Shown here: piece by piece, positions 52,911-60,460 of the stretch
Numbering within the stretch: position 1 is the stretch's first letter
Layout: each line of letters begins with the position of its first letter
Assembly (NCBI GenBank): GCA_017472965.1
Contig: JAFUNR010000036.1
Span: forward strand, 1 to 64,000
Origin: Oscillospiraceae bacterium
GTDB lineage: Bacteria; Bacillota; Clostridia; Oscillospirales; Ruminococcaceae
Direction of reading: 5' to 3'
Length of the DNA stretch: 64,000 bases
The notes under the pieces: model-generated
What the model saw: only the letters and a program-made list of their open reading frames with translations
What the model was told of the DNA's origin: nothing
The model's database searches: none
Made by a program: the position numbers and the translations under genes

Positions 52911-53591
52911 TCAGTCGTTTTCGATCAGGCTGTATTCGCCGCTTCGAAGCACGGCTGCAAGATCCTCCGGGGTACGGATGCGCCGTTCGGTCAGTATCCC
53001 GCCTTTTGCCAGCCGGCTCATGTCGTGAATATCCGAGCCGGAGGTCATGGCCAGACCGTAATGCCCGGCAAACTGCCGGGCAAGCCCGTTGCGGAACGGT
53101 TCGGTCCCGCCGTTGAAAACCTCCATGCCGAAGATGCCGTGGGGCGTTTCCACCACCATATCGTCACGGAAGGGATGCGCATGGACAGCACATACGCCGG
53201 CCGGCAGCAGCGCCAGCAGCTCACTTACATTTTTCAATTCATTCAGGCGGGGCACGGTGTAGAAAAACTCCTCATGCAGGCCATACAGCAGGTAATCGTT
53301 GGGGTAGCCGTCAAAGCGTACCTCCGCACCGGGCAGTACGGTAAAGCCGATTTTTTCACCCTCCTCGCGGGCGGTACGGTAGCCGCGCAGCCATCGGGTC
53401 ACCTGCTGCTCATGAGTCAGTCCGCGGACATCTTCCGGAAACCAGAGTGTATAAAAGCGCTCGATGTAGTGATCGGTGATCACCATGCCGTCATAGCCGG
53501 CCTCCCTGTACAGATGCACTAGCTCGCGTGCGCTGAGATGTGCATCCCGGTCACATTCCGAGGTGTGGGAGTGAAGTTCATATTTGTACAT
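52911..53591 (-). CDS. PHP-domain phosphoesterase
   Basis: 226 residues. The N-terminal ELHSHTSECDRDAHLS supplies the HxH and following Asp metal ligands; VITDHYIE, AVHAHPFR and SGSDIHDMS give the remaining PHP ligands. It probably hydrolyses phosphoesters (nucleotide or sugar phosphates, or RNA 5' ends) in the cytoplasm. Stand-alone PHP proteins of this size vary in substrate. AAAGGA precedes the ATG. Confidence 0.9.
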   Translation of the reverse strand: MYKYELHSHTSECDRDAHLSARELVHLYREAGYDGMVITDHYIERFYTLWFPEDVRGLTHEQQVTRWLRGYRTAREEGEKIGFTVLPGAEVRFDGYPNDYLLYGLHEEFFYTVPRLNELKNVSELLALLPAGVCAVHAHPFRDDMVVETPHGIFGMEVFNGGTEPFRNGLARQFAGHYGLAMTSGSDIHDMSRLAKGGILTERRIRTPEDLAAVLRSGEYSLIEND

Positions 53592-53683
53592 GACAGTTCA
53601 TCCTTTGCGGCGACAGAAAAATACGGTATCATTGTGTCACAAAAAAGCAGAAATGTCAACAGGGGAGGGACGGCTTTCGTGAT

Positions 53684-54727
53684 TCATTTCATCAGCTTTC
53701 TTTTCAGATCCTCTACTTCGATAACGGCGGCATCTTCATCTCTGTAGCCCCACTCGTCCTTAATGCATGCGATCATCCGGTCATAGGTCTCGATGGCCTT
53801 TTCTGTCTTTCCCATGATGCCGTAAAGCACAGCGATACCGTGCAGCGGATCCGTGTACCGCGGTTTTTTATTTTCATCCGCTTTCCATGAGGCTTCGTAG
53901 AATTCGATGGCCTTTTCGTAGCTGCATTTTCTCGCATGATACTGTGCGGCTTCAAACAGGAAACCGCTGTCATCCGCAAGCTCTTCCAGTGCCGCAGACA
54001 TAATGCCGTCTGCCCGGACAGGATCGTATTCCGCAAGGGCAATATAGGCTTCGTAGACAGGGATCAGGAACGGCTTATGCGCCGGCAGCTTCCGGTATTT
54101 TTCAAGGTAGCTGCGGGCTTCGGCTGCGCGGTGGTCGGCGATCAGGTTGTCCATGATTTCGTAATAGGGCAGTGGTGATTCGCATCCGTTGGGATCGGCT
54201 TCAATGATCTCTTTGTAAAAATCGATGACCGATGCATGGTTGGCGATGTTCCAATCCCAGCAATTCGCGCCCTCTGCCTTCTGCAAAAGCCATTGACATT
54301 CCTTCTTTTCGGGAGCAAGCGCGATGGCCTTGCGGGCATAGCGACTCACTTTCCGTGCATCTGCTTCCATGCGGTGGTGGTACAGATGGGCAAGCAGGCT
54401 GTACGCCCTTGCTCCGTGCTCCGGATCATCCAGATGGCTTTCCAGCAAAGCCGCATATTCATGGAATACGCTGTCCGAAAATTCCAGTTCCAGATCCATT
54501 CTGCGTTCGATGCGCTGAAATTTTTCATCCGTTGTAAGGTCAAAGAGCTCGTCGATGGTCACGCCCAGTTCGCCGGATAAAAGCGGAAGCAGGGTGATAT
54601 CCGGCATAGTCACGGCGGTTTCCCATTTGGATACGGATTGTGCGCTGATGCCAAGCCTTGCCGCAAGCTGTTCCTGCGTCAGGCCGGATTTTAAACGCAG
54701 TTGTTTGATTTTGTTGGCAATATTCAT
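53684..54727 (-). CDS. XRE-family regulator with TPR-like repeats
   Basis: 347 residues. Residues 5-60 form a Cro/C1 helix-turn-helix (IKQLRLKSGLTQEQLAARLGISAQSVSKWE). The rest is a helical array of TPR-like repeats (ARSYLEKYRKLPAH, AIEFYEASWKADENK, AIETYDRM). Such proteins often bind a peptide or partner through the TPRs to control DNA binding. The ATG at 54727 lies 6 nt after CGGAGGA; an overlapping ATG two codons upstream is too close. Target genes unknown. Confidence 0.9.
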   Translation of the reverse strand: MNIANKIKQLRLKSGLTQEQLAARLGISAQSVSKWETAVTMPDITLLPLLSGELGVTIDELFDLTTDEKFQRIERRMDLELEFSDSVFHEYAALLESHLDDPEHGARAYSLLAHLYHHRMEADARKVSRYARKAIALAPEKKECQWLLQKAEGANCWDWNIANHASVIDFYKEIIEADPNGCESPLPYYEIMDNLIADHRAAEARSYLEKYRKLPAHKPFLIPVYEAYIALAEYDPVRADGIMSAALEELADDSGFLFEAAQYHARKCSYEKAIEFYEASWKADENKKPRYTDPLHGIAVLYGIMGKTEKAIETYDRMIACIKDEWGYRDEDAAVIEVEDLKRKLMK

Positions 54728-54846
54728 GATCATTCCTCCGTAAAAAAGCGGTTACAGGTCCCTGTTGCCGTTATTATAGCATTTGCGGGAGGAAAAGGAA
54801 ATGACGCGTTTTTCGGGCGGGCTCGCCTGTTGGGGGAAAAGAAGAT

Positions 54847-54898
54847 GAGCGATTCCAGTGGTTTTTATCCGCTGTCTAACCAGAAACAGCAGTGCTGA
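54847..54898 (+). repeat. imperfect direct repeat, copy 1
   Basis: Begins GAGCGATTCCAGTGGTT and ends CAGTGCTGA. About 80 percent identical by eye to the copy at 54982. Confidence 0.7.
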
Positions 54899-54913
54899 GC
54901 TGGATGTCGAACC

Positions 54914-54942
54914 GAAGTTACAGCCTTGCAGGCTGTAACTTC
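54914..54942. repeat. perfect 13-bp hairpin without T run
   Basis: GAAGTTACAGCCT pairs with AGGCTGTAACTTC around a TGC loop. With no T run it is not a plain terminator. Confidence 0.6.
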
Positions 54943-54981
54943 ACGAATTGCGAAGAGGCTGCGGGAAGGAGAAAGGTGAGA

Positions 54982-55034
54982 GAGCAATTCCAGTGGTTCT
55001 GATCCGCCGCCCAACCAGAAAAGGACAGTGCTGA
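54982..55034 (+). repeat. imperfect direct repeat, copy 2
   Basis: Begins GAGCAATTCCAGTGGTT and ends CAGTGCTGA, 135 bp after copy 1. Its end forms the first arm of the hairpin at 55017-55051. Confidence 0.7.
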
Positions 55035-55051
55035 AAGCACTGTCCTTTTCT
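55017..55051. terminator. terminator-like perfect hairpin
   Basis: AGAAAAGGACAGTGCT pairs fully with AGCACTGTCCTTTTCT. On the minus strand it would end the gene at 55077-55466. Confidence 0.65.
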
Positions 55052-55055
55052 GGTG

Positions 55056-55072
55056 CGAGTGTTCATAACGGA
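55056..55072 (+). repeat. 17-bp inverted repeat, left arm
   Basis: CGAGTGTTCATAACGGA; an exact inverted copy lies at 55601-55617. The pair brackets the AT-rich gene. Confidence 0.75.
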
Positions 55073-55076
55073 CTTA

Positions 55077-55466
55077 TTAATCTAATTTGAGATACGGTTT
55101 ATAATACACCATTGCTTCTTTGGGTGTTATTTTCATAGTATTTTCTGTGGGCAAAAAAGCTCTAGGAAGATTATGAAATCCCCAAATGTATCTTATAACT
55201 GTATTTCTATAATTACTGCTCTTTGATGTTAAAAATAAAGCACACTCGGCAAGAGTTTTGCTCATGAATAATGCAAGTTCTTGATACTCTATTGAATAAT
55301 CTGTCTCTCTATACAGTTTATGAAGAATATCGTTGTTCAGTTCTTGTATTGCATAAAGATCTTTTATTAATGCCATACGATTCTTTTTAAAAAACAAGTT
55401 TTTACTGTTATATTTTTTAAGTTGGATTGATCTTTCATATATTTCTTCGGCAAGTATTGAAATCAT
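55077..55466 (-). CDS. AT-rich unknown small helical protein
   Basis: 129 residues; I do not recognise a family. The sequence is predicted all-helical (LYAIQELNNDILHKLYRE, IEYQELALFMSKTLAECALF), with a basic middle and aromatic residues near the end. No membrane segment. Base composition is far more AT-rich than every neighbour and codons are unlike theirs, indicating recent transfer. The second ATG is chosen, 9 nt after AAGGTGG. It has its own TTGAAA-17-TATAAT promoter. It is bracketed by 17-bp inverted repeats and lies beside a tRNA-Gln gene. Confidence 0.7.
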   Translation of the reverse strand: MISILAEEIYERSIQLKKYNSKNLFFKKNRMALIKDLYAIQELNNDILHKLYRETDYSIEYQELALFMSKTLAECALFLTSKSSNYRNTVIRYIWGFHNLPRAFLPTENTMKITPKEAMVYYKPYLKLD

Positions 55467-55489
55467 AATCATTCACCACCTTAATCTAT

Positions 55490-55518
55490 ATTATATCGCA
55501 AATAACGATAATTTTCAA
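55490..55518 (-). promoter_or_regulatory. promoter of the AT-rich gene
   Basis: Minus strand: TTGAAA (55513-55518) and TATAAT (55490-55495) with 17-bp spacing. Confidence 0.7.
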
Positions 55519-55570
55519 TGTCCACAAAAGTAGCGAGCATCGGATTTTGTTGCCAAAATCCAAACCGGCC

Positions 55571-55619
55571 GAAAAGAAAATCGAGTGCTCATAACTCAAA
55601 TCCGTTATGAACACTCGAT
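55571..55619 (-). terminator. terminator of the tRNA-Arg/His/Gln cluster
   Basis: On the minus strand ATCGAGTGTTCATAAC pairs with GTTATGAGCACTCGAT (one mismatch) and is followed by TTTTCTTTT. Its first arm is the right inverted repeat. Confidence 0.75.
55601..55617 (-). repeat. 17-bp inverted repeat, right arm
   Basis: Reads CGAGTGTTCATAACGGA on the minus strand, identical to 55056-55072 on the plus strand. It ends 3 bp from the tRNA-Gln CCA end. Confidence 0.75.
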
Positions 55620-55620
55620 A

Positions 55621-55696
55621 TGGTTGGGATAGCTGGATTCGAACCAGCGGAATGACGGAGTCAAAGTCCGTTGCCTTACCACTTGGCGATATCCCA
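55621..55696 (-). tRNA. tRNA-Gln (TTG anticodon)
   Basis: The acceptor TGGGATA pairs with TATCCCA; the anticodon loop reads TTG; encoded CCA at 55621-55623. Confidence 0.93.
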
Positions 55697-55746
55697 TTAT
55701 ATTGGAAAAGGCAAGTTATCTTTCAATAACTTGCCTTCTCCGTTTG

Positions 55747-55824
55747 TGGGGTGGCTAGTGGGTCTCGAACCCACGACCTCCAGAGCCACAATCTGGCACT
55801 CTAGCCAACTGAGCTATAGCCACC
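55747..55824 (-). tRNA. tRNA-His (GTG anticodon)
   Basis: The loop TTGTGGC in stem CCAGA/TCTGG reads GTG. The C73 discriminator and an extra 5' G at 55824 (G-1) are the His identity elements. CCA is encoded. Confidence 0.93.
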
Positions 55825-55831
55825 ATCCCAA

Positions 55832-55908
55832 TGGCACGCCTGGAGGGACTCGAACCCCCGACCCTCGGCTTAGAAGGCAGATGCTCTATCCAGCTGAGCT
55901 ACAGGCGC
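55832..55908 (-). tRNA. tRNA-Arg (TCT anticodon)
   Basis: The acceptor GCGCCTG pairs with CAGGCGT; the loop CTTCTAA reads TCT; CCA is encoded. The anticodon stem TCTGC/GCCGA contains one T-C mismatch at pair 29:41. Confidence 0.9.
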
Positions 55909-56084
55909 ATGTCCCACAGACCGCTTGATTATTATAGTATATCTGCGGTGTAAAGTCAAGTGTTTTTTTGAAAAAATATACTGTTTTTTACATGAAAAAT
56001 AATGCGGACAGAATCGGTGTGGATGGCAGATGCCGCGCAAAGTACAGTTTGAAATACAATGCGCCGGCTTCTGCCAATGAAAGA

Positions 56085-56112
56085 AGCCTCCGCACCGGCC
56101 GGCGCGGAGGCT
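56085..56112 (-). terminator. hairpin after the putative glycosidase gene
   Basis: GCCTCCGC pairs with GCGGAGGC around a GC-rich loop. On the minus strand it is followed by TTCTTTC. Confidence 0.6.
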
Positions 56113-56145
56113 CCATACCGGCATCAGACCGGATTTCTGCGAAAA

Positions 56146-57681
56146 TCAGCCGAACTCCACATCCTTGCTGCGATCAGGATCGCCATGCAGAACGGGCGGA
56201 TTCAGCAGGTACTCGAACAGTGCCGGATCGATCACCTGCTTGGCAAACTCGATGGCAATTCCCTCGGCAGGGGTGTCCATGGCCCTGATCGCCTTGGCCA
56301 GCGGCTTTGCTTCGCCGCGGCGGGTGGGCGAATTGGGGTCGTAGCGGAAAATGCCCAGGTTCAATCCGAATTCGTGGGGGTTATCCACGGTGGAATGGTT
56401 GGCCATCATATCCACGGTCTTCATATTGCGTGCTTTCATGTATTCCAGCACATAGCCGGCGGCAGCCTGTTTTTCCTGCAGGTCGCGCAGCGGGCCGTTT
56501 TCCGAGTTGAAGCCCTGCTCACTGAAGATGATGCGGCGGGGCTGACCCTTGTAAAGGAACTGCGGCTGTGCCAGATATGCTTCCAGTACCTCCATGTTTT
56601 TGTAGGTGATGCTGGGGGTGGCAAAGTTGAATTCCGCAGTGCGGTCATTCCAGAAATCAGGCAGCCAGCTTTCGGGGTAGGGATGATGTGCCATGTGCCA
56701 GCCGAAATCGCCGTCGCGGGCGCCGTATTTGCCCAGCAGATCCACGATGTCGCGGCCGTGATACAGTCTCTGCGGATTGGGGTGTACACGGTTCCAGTTG
56801 TTGGCCAGAGATACATACACACGGAAATTATCGTAGTGCTTTTTGCCGCAGATCCACGCTACACGCATGGCCTGCATATATTCCTCTACATAATCCTCCA
56901 CCGGCATATCGCCCACATTGCCCCAGTTTTCGGCCAGATTGATCTCGTTGCCAATGATCACACCGCATACCCGACCGTACTTGTTGTCGCTGCGGGTATA
57001 GCGCTCGGCAAGAAATTCCACAAAGGCGCCGTACACCTGCCAGCCGGCTTCGGTTGTCATGTTGAAAGCGCTGATAAATGCGCCGGGCCAGTCCCACTCG
57101 TATTTGGGATGGATGCAGATGTCCAGCAGCTCTTTTTCGTTTTTGCAGCCGAAAGATCTGGCAGAGTTGAGCAGGATCAGCGTGTTGACCTCATGGCCGG
57201 CCAGATTGGCCTCCAGATTTTTGAGGTTTTCCTCATAGAAATAATAAGTGCGGCCCTCGAATTCATAGGGGATGGTGCCGGGCTGCTCCTTCAAGGAAAC
57301 GAAAGAGGGCAGGCTTACATCAAACCGGGATTGCTTGACACCGAATTCCTTGCCGAGCTCGTGGTTGCAGACCAGTGTTTTGATGGTGTCGGGCTGGGGA
57401 TAGGGGTAGATGTTTTCAGGAATGTCTTCGGCAAAGTCGGTGACATAGCAGATGCCGTCCACGCCCTCCAGCGCAAAACGGCCAAAGGCACGGTCATGGC
57501 TGCCGGCAAAACGCGCAGTGCAGGCTTTGCCGTCGGCAAAGCTGAGGAGCTCCTGTGCGGCAAGGCGCTCTTCACCGTGTACCACAGGTGCATATTCCTC
57601 AAGCTTCAGGGCGCCTGTAAATGGCTCGTCCAGAAGAAATTCCAGAACATCCTTGCAGACGGTGATCGAGATCAGTTTCAT
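56146..57681 (-). CDS. putative clan GH-A glycoside hydrolase (DUF5722-like), copy A
   Basis: 511 residues, no signal peptide. An N-terminal beta-rich domain of about 160 residues (AGSHDRAFGRFALEGVDGI) is followed by a TIM barrel. The pair GVIIGNEIN (Glu246) and RRIIFSEQGFNS (Glu388) fits the acid/base after strand 4 and the nucleophile after strand 7 of clan GH-A. FISAFNMTTEAGW and WHMAHHPYP are further barrel loops. I think it belongs to the DUF5722 group, from memory. It is paralogous to the next gene, with long identical stretches around the nucleophile. The ATG follows GGAGGG. Substrate unknown. Confidence 0.75.
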   Translation of the reverse strand: MKLISITVCKDVLEFLLDEPFTGALKLEEYAPVVHGEERLAAQELLSFADGKACTARFAGSHDRAFGRFALEGVDGICYVTDFAEDIPENIYPYPQPDTIKTLVCNHELGKEFGVKQSRFDVSLPSFVSLKEQPGTIPYEFEGRTYYFYEENLKNLEANLAGHEVNTLILLNSARSFGCKNEKELLDICIHPKYEWDWPGAFISAFNMTTEAGWQVYGAFVEFLAERYTRSDNKYGRVCGVIIGNEINLAENWGNVGDMPVEDYVEEYMQAMRVAWICGKKHYDNFRVYVSLANNWNRVHPNPQRLYHGRDIVDLLGKYGARDGDFGWHMAHHPYPESWLPDFWNDRTAEFNFATPSITYKNMEVLEAYLAQPQFLYKGQPRRIIFSEQGFNSENGPLRDLQEKQAAAGYVLEYMKARNMKTVDMMANHSTVDNPHEFGLNLGIFRYDPNSPTRRGEAKPLAKAIRAMDTPAEGIAIEFAKQVIDPALFEYLLNPPVLHGDPDRSKDVEFG

Positions 57682-57707
57682 GAATAAATCCCTCCCAATG
57701 CATGATT

Positions 57708-57740
57708 TGAGGCCGGACGGGAACAACCCGTCCGGCCTCA
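57708..57740. repeat. perfect 14-bp palindrome at the start of copy A
   Basis: TGAGGCCGGACGGG pairs with its complement around a 5-bp centre. It overlaps the predicted transcription start and has no T run on either strand, so it may be an operator or leader stem-loop. Confidence 0.65.
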
Positions 57741-57768
57741 AGATAACACAATTCAAGAAAAAAGTCTA
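57740..57768 (-). promoter_or_regulatory. promoter of glycosidase copy A
   Basis: Minus strand: TAGACT (57763-57768), 17 bp, then TATCTT (57740-57745) with an extended TG. Same design as the promoter at 59459-59487. Confidence 0.65.
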
Positions 57769-57843
57769 CAAAACAAAGCGGATTTACGGCTACGAAAATT
57801 TGCTTTGATTTTTGTGCAGAATGTCAGAAGGACGGGCAGGGGA

Positions 57844-59397
57844 TCATTCCGGCTTCTGCAGCACTTCCTGATCGCCGAAATCGGTCTCGCTGCTGGTGTC
57901 GGGATCGCCGCACAGAATGTCGGGGTGCAGCATGTATTCGAACATATCCTCGCCGACGACCTCGCGGGCAAAGGCGATGGCAGCCTCCTCGCCGGGGGTA
58001 TCCATGGCGCGCACAGAGGCACCGATGGGCCGGGCTTCGCCGACATGATCCGGTGCATCCGGATCGTACCGGTGGATGCCCAGATGCAGACCGAATTCCC
58101 GCAGATTGTCGCAGAAGGCATGGTTGTACATCATATCCACTGTTTTCATGTTGCGGGCCTTCAGATAGGCCAGCGTATAGCCGGCAGCGGCCTGTTTCTC
58201 GCGCAGCTTCTGCAGCGGACCGTCGGGAGAGTTGAAGCCCTGTTCGCTGAAGATGATGCGGCGGGGCTGACCTTTGTAAAGGAACTGCGGCTGTGCAAGA
58301 TACGCCTCCAGCACCTCCATGTTGCGGTAGGTGATCAGCTGTGCGTTGAAATGGAACGGTGCACGGCGGTCATTCCAGAAATCGGCATCCTCGGGGTAGG
58401 GATGGTGCGCCACATGCCAGTCAAAATCGCCGTCGCGGGCGCCGATCTCCGCCATCAGGTCGAGGATGCGGCGGCCGTTGTAGATGCGGTAGGGCTGGTT
58501 GGTGATGTTGACCCACTCCTGATTCAGCGAAACATACACGCGGAAATCACTGTAATACTTCTTGCCGCAGATCCACGCGATACGCATGGCATGGAAGTAT
58601 TCCTCCATGTAATCCTCGATCTCCATCACGCCGGCGTTGCCCCAGTAGCGGGGAACGGTGATCTCGTTGCCGACGACCACACCGCCCAGATGGAAGGGAT
58701 TTTCCTCCGGTGTAAAGTACATGGCAAGGAAGGCGATGAATGCGCCGTACAGGTTGACGCTTTCCTCGGTGGTCATATTGAAGGCGCTGATGAAAGCCTC
58801 CTTGGAGCCCCATTCATAGTTGGGGTGCGCGGCGATTTTCATCAGTTCTTTTTCGCGGCGGCTGCCGAAGTTGTGCATGCAGTTCAGCACGATGAAGGTG
58901 CTGACATCGTAACCGGTGATCGTCTTCGCGTATGCGAGGATATTCTCTTCGAAGAAATAATAGGTGCGGCCCTCGAATTCAAAGGGAATGGTACCGGGCT
59001 GCTCCTGCAGCGAAACGATCTGCGGCAGGTTGACATTGGGCCGATTCTGCTTTACGCCGTAATGCTTTGCCCAACGGTGGGAGCAATCCAGCGATTTGAT
59101 GGTATCCGGCTGGCGATATGGGTAGATGTTCTCATGGGCATCGGGCGCAAATTCCGTTACATAGCATACACCGCCTACACCCTCCAGTGCATACCGGCCA
59201 AAGGCGCGGTCATGGCTGCCGGCATAGCGCATGGTGCTGGCTTTACCGCCGGAGAATACAAGCGTTTCCTGTGCGACAAGGCGGCTGTCGCCGTGGATGA
59301 CGGCAGCATACTCCTTCAGCTCCAATGTGCCGGAAAAATCGGTATCAAGAGTGAATTCCAGTGTTTCCTTACAAACGGTGATCGTGGTCAGCTTCAT
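57844..59397 (-). CDS. putative clan GH-A glycoside hydrolase (DUF5722-like), copy B
   Basis: 517 residues, no signal peptide; paralog of the gene at 56146-57681 along its whole length. GGVVVGNEITVPRYWGN carries the putative acid/base Glu and RRIIFSEQGFNSPDGPL the putative nucleophile. WHVAHHPYP and AFNMTTEESV match the paralog; loop sequences around residues 245-260 and 340-360 differ, so the two enzymes may take different sugars. The ATG at 59397 follows AGGAGGG. Own promoter and palindrome upstream; it lies downstream of the glycyl radical operon. Confidence 0.75.
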   Translation of the reverse strand: MKLTTITVCKETLEFTLDTDFSGTLELKEYAAVIHGDSRLVAQETLVFSGGKASTMRYAGSHDRAFGRYALEGVGGVCYVTEFAPDAHENIYPYRQPDTIKSLDCSHRWAKHYGVKQNRPNVNLPQIVSLQEQPGTIPFEFEGRTYYFFEENILAYAKTITGYDVSTFIVLNCMHNFGSRREKELMKIAAHPNYEWGSKEAFISAFNMTTEESVNLYGAFIAFLAMYFTPEENPFHLGGVVVGNEITVPRYWGNAGVMEIEDYMEEYFHAMRIAWICGKKYYSDFRVYVSLNQEWVNITNQPYRIYNGRRILDLMAEIGARDGDFDWHVAHHPYPEDADFWNDRRAPFHFNAQLITYRNMEVLEAYLAQPQFLYKGQPRRIIFSEQGFNSPDGPLQKLREKQAAAGYTLAYLKARNMKTVDMMYNHAFCDNLREFGLHLGIHRYDPDAPDHVGEARPIGASVRAMDTPGEEAAIAFAREVVGEDMFEYMLHPDILCGDPDTSSETDFGDQEVLQKPE

Positions 59398-59425
59398 CTT
59401 TGTGACCCTCCTGTTCGGTAAATGA

Positions 59426-59458
59426 GAAAGCCGGCAGAGCGTTTGCTCCACCGGCTTC
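59426..59458. repeat. imperfect palindrome at the start of copy B
   Basis: GAAAGCCGG/CCGGCTTC outer arms with an inner GAGC/GCTC. Placed like the palindrome at 57708-57740 relative to promoter and ATG and sharing the TTGARGCCGG edge. Confidence 0.6.
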
Positions 59459-59487
59459 AAGATATCATATTTAAGGATAAAAGTCTA
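59459..59487 (-). promoter_or_regulatory. promoter of glycosidase copy B
   Basis: Minus strand: TAGACT (59482-59487), 17 bp, then TATCTT (59459-59464) with an extended TG. Confidence 0.65.
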
Positions 59488-59548
59488 TAAAAAGAGCATG
59501 GTTTTTCTGCTGATTTTTCGCAGCCTGTTTTGTGCGATCTGTCAAAAT

Positions 59549-60460
59549 CTACTGGATGTTGACCGGAACGGAAAGCTGCTCCCGAAGCTTTTGCGCAAAG
59601 GGCTCCAGCTCACTGCGTTCTAACAGAGAAGTGCGGTCATAGGCGGCGGCGCGGCCCAGACGCTCCGACTTGCTGATCCCCAGCGGGTGATACGGTTCCA
59701 GGTCGATCTGCTCAATGCAGCCGTAACGCTCTGCCAGCACGGCGATGCCGTCAAAATGCGCATCGTTCAGGTTGACATCCGGCAGAATGGGGCAGCGCAG
59801 CACGATGTGTGCGCCCAGTTCGTTCAGCATGGCCAGATTCTGCAGGATCAGTGTGTTATCCACGCCGGTATACTGCTTGTGCAGTGCGGCATCGGTCAGC
59901 TTGCAATCGAACAGAAAGAGGTCTGTATACTGTGCTGCTTCCTTCACCACAGCAGGGTCGCCGTAGCCGCAGGTCTCCATACAAATGTGCAGCCCCTCTG
60001 CTTTGGCAGCTTTCAGCAGCGCCAGTGTGAAAGCGGGCTGTGCCAGCGGCTCACCGCCGGAAAGCGTCATGCCGCCGCCGGTGTTTTTGTAAAATTCCCG
60101 GTCGCGCAGCACGGTGGCAAGAACCTCCTGCGGGGCGGCGGCATAGCCGCACAGTTCCAGCGCGCCGGTGCAGCAGGCTTCGGCACATTTGCCGCAGCCG
60201 CCGCAGCCGCGCCGGTCAAAGCCGTGCATGCCGCCTGTCATGCTGTGCAGCCCTTTTTCGCACATTGCGGCACAGTCGCCGCAGCCGATGCACTTTTCCG
60301 GGGAAAACATCACTTCCGGTGCAATGCGGTGGGATTCCGGATTGTGGCACCACGCACAGCGCAGCGGGCAGCCCTTGACGAACACAGTGGTGCGGATGCC
60401 GGGGCCATCCTGCGTGCAAAAGCGCTGGATGTTGAAAATAGTGCCGGTCGCATCACTCAT
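59549..60460 (-). CDS. glycyl radical enzyme activase (PflA family)
   Basis: 303 residues. GCPLRCAWCHNPES gives the radical SAM cluster Cys (31, 35, 38). An inserted ferredoxin-like domain with CIGCGDCAAMC (57, 60, 63, 67) and CGGCGKCAEAC (86, 89, 92, 96) should hold two more [4Fe-4S] clusters, the form found in activases of eliminase-type glycyl radical enzymes rather than PflA. GGGMTLSGGEPLAQ is the SAM-binding motif. Its ATG overlaps the stop of the glycyl radical enzyme by 4 bp, so it surely activates that enzyme. Confidence 0.94.
   Translation of the reverse strand: MSDATGTIFNIQRFCTQDGPGIRTTVFVKGCPLRCAWCHNPESHRIAPEVMFSPEKCIGCGDCAAMCEKGLHSMTGGMHGFDRRGCGGCGKCAEACCTGALELCGYAAAPQEVLATVLRDREFYKNTGGGMTLSGGEPLAQPAFTLALLKAAKAEGLHICMETCGYGDPAVVKEAAQYTDLFLFDCKLTDAALHKQYTGVDNTLILQNLAMLNELGAHIVLRCPILPDVNLNDAHFDGIAVLAERYGCIEQIDLEPYHPLGISKSERLGRAAAYDRTSLLERSELEPFAQKLREQLSVPVNIQ

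Larger units (their letters stand above)
54728..55076. other. 349-bp non-coding stretch with repeats and hairpins
   Basis: No gene is supportable. It holds two diverged copies of a 52-bp direct repeat, a 13-bp perfect hairpin at 54914-54942, a terminator-like hairpin and one arm of a 17-bp inverted repeat. It looks like a decayed insertion site. Confidence 0.6.

Noticed and set aside
55056..55617. Insertion sequence with transposase
   Set aside because: The enclosed 129-residue protein has no visible DDE, HUH or serine/tyrosine recombinase motif, so at most it would be a non-autonomous element.
54728..55620. CRISPR array or prophage remnant
   Set aside because: Only two diverged copies of one repeat and three of another exist, without regular spacers, and there are no phage structural, integrase or cas genes.
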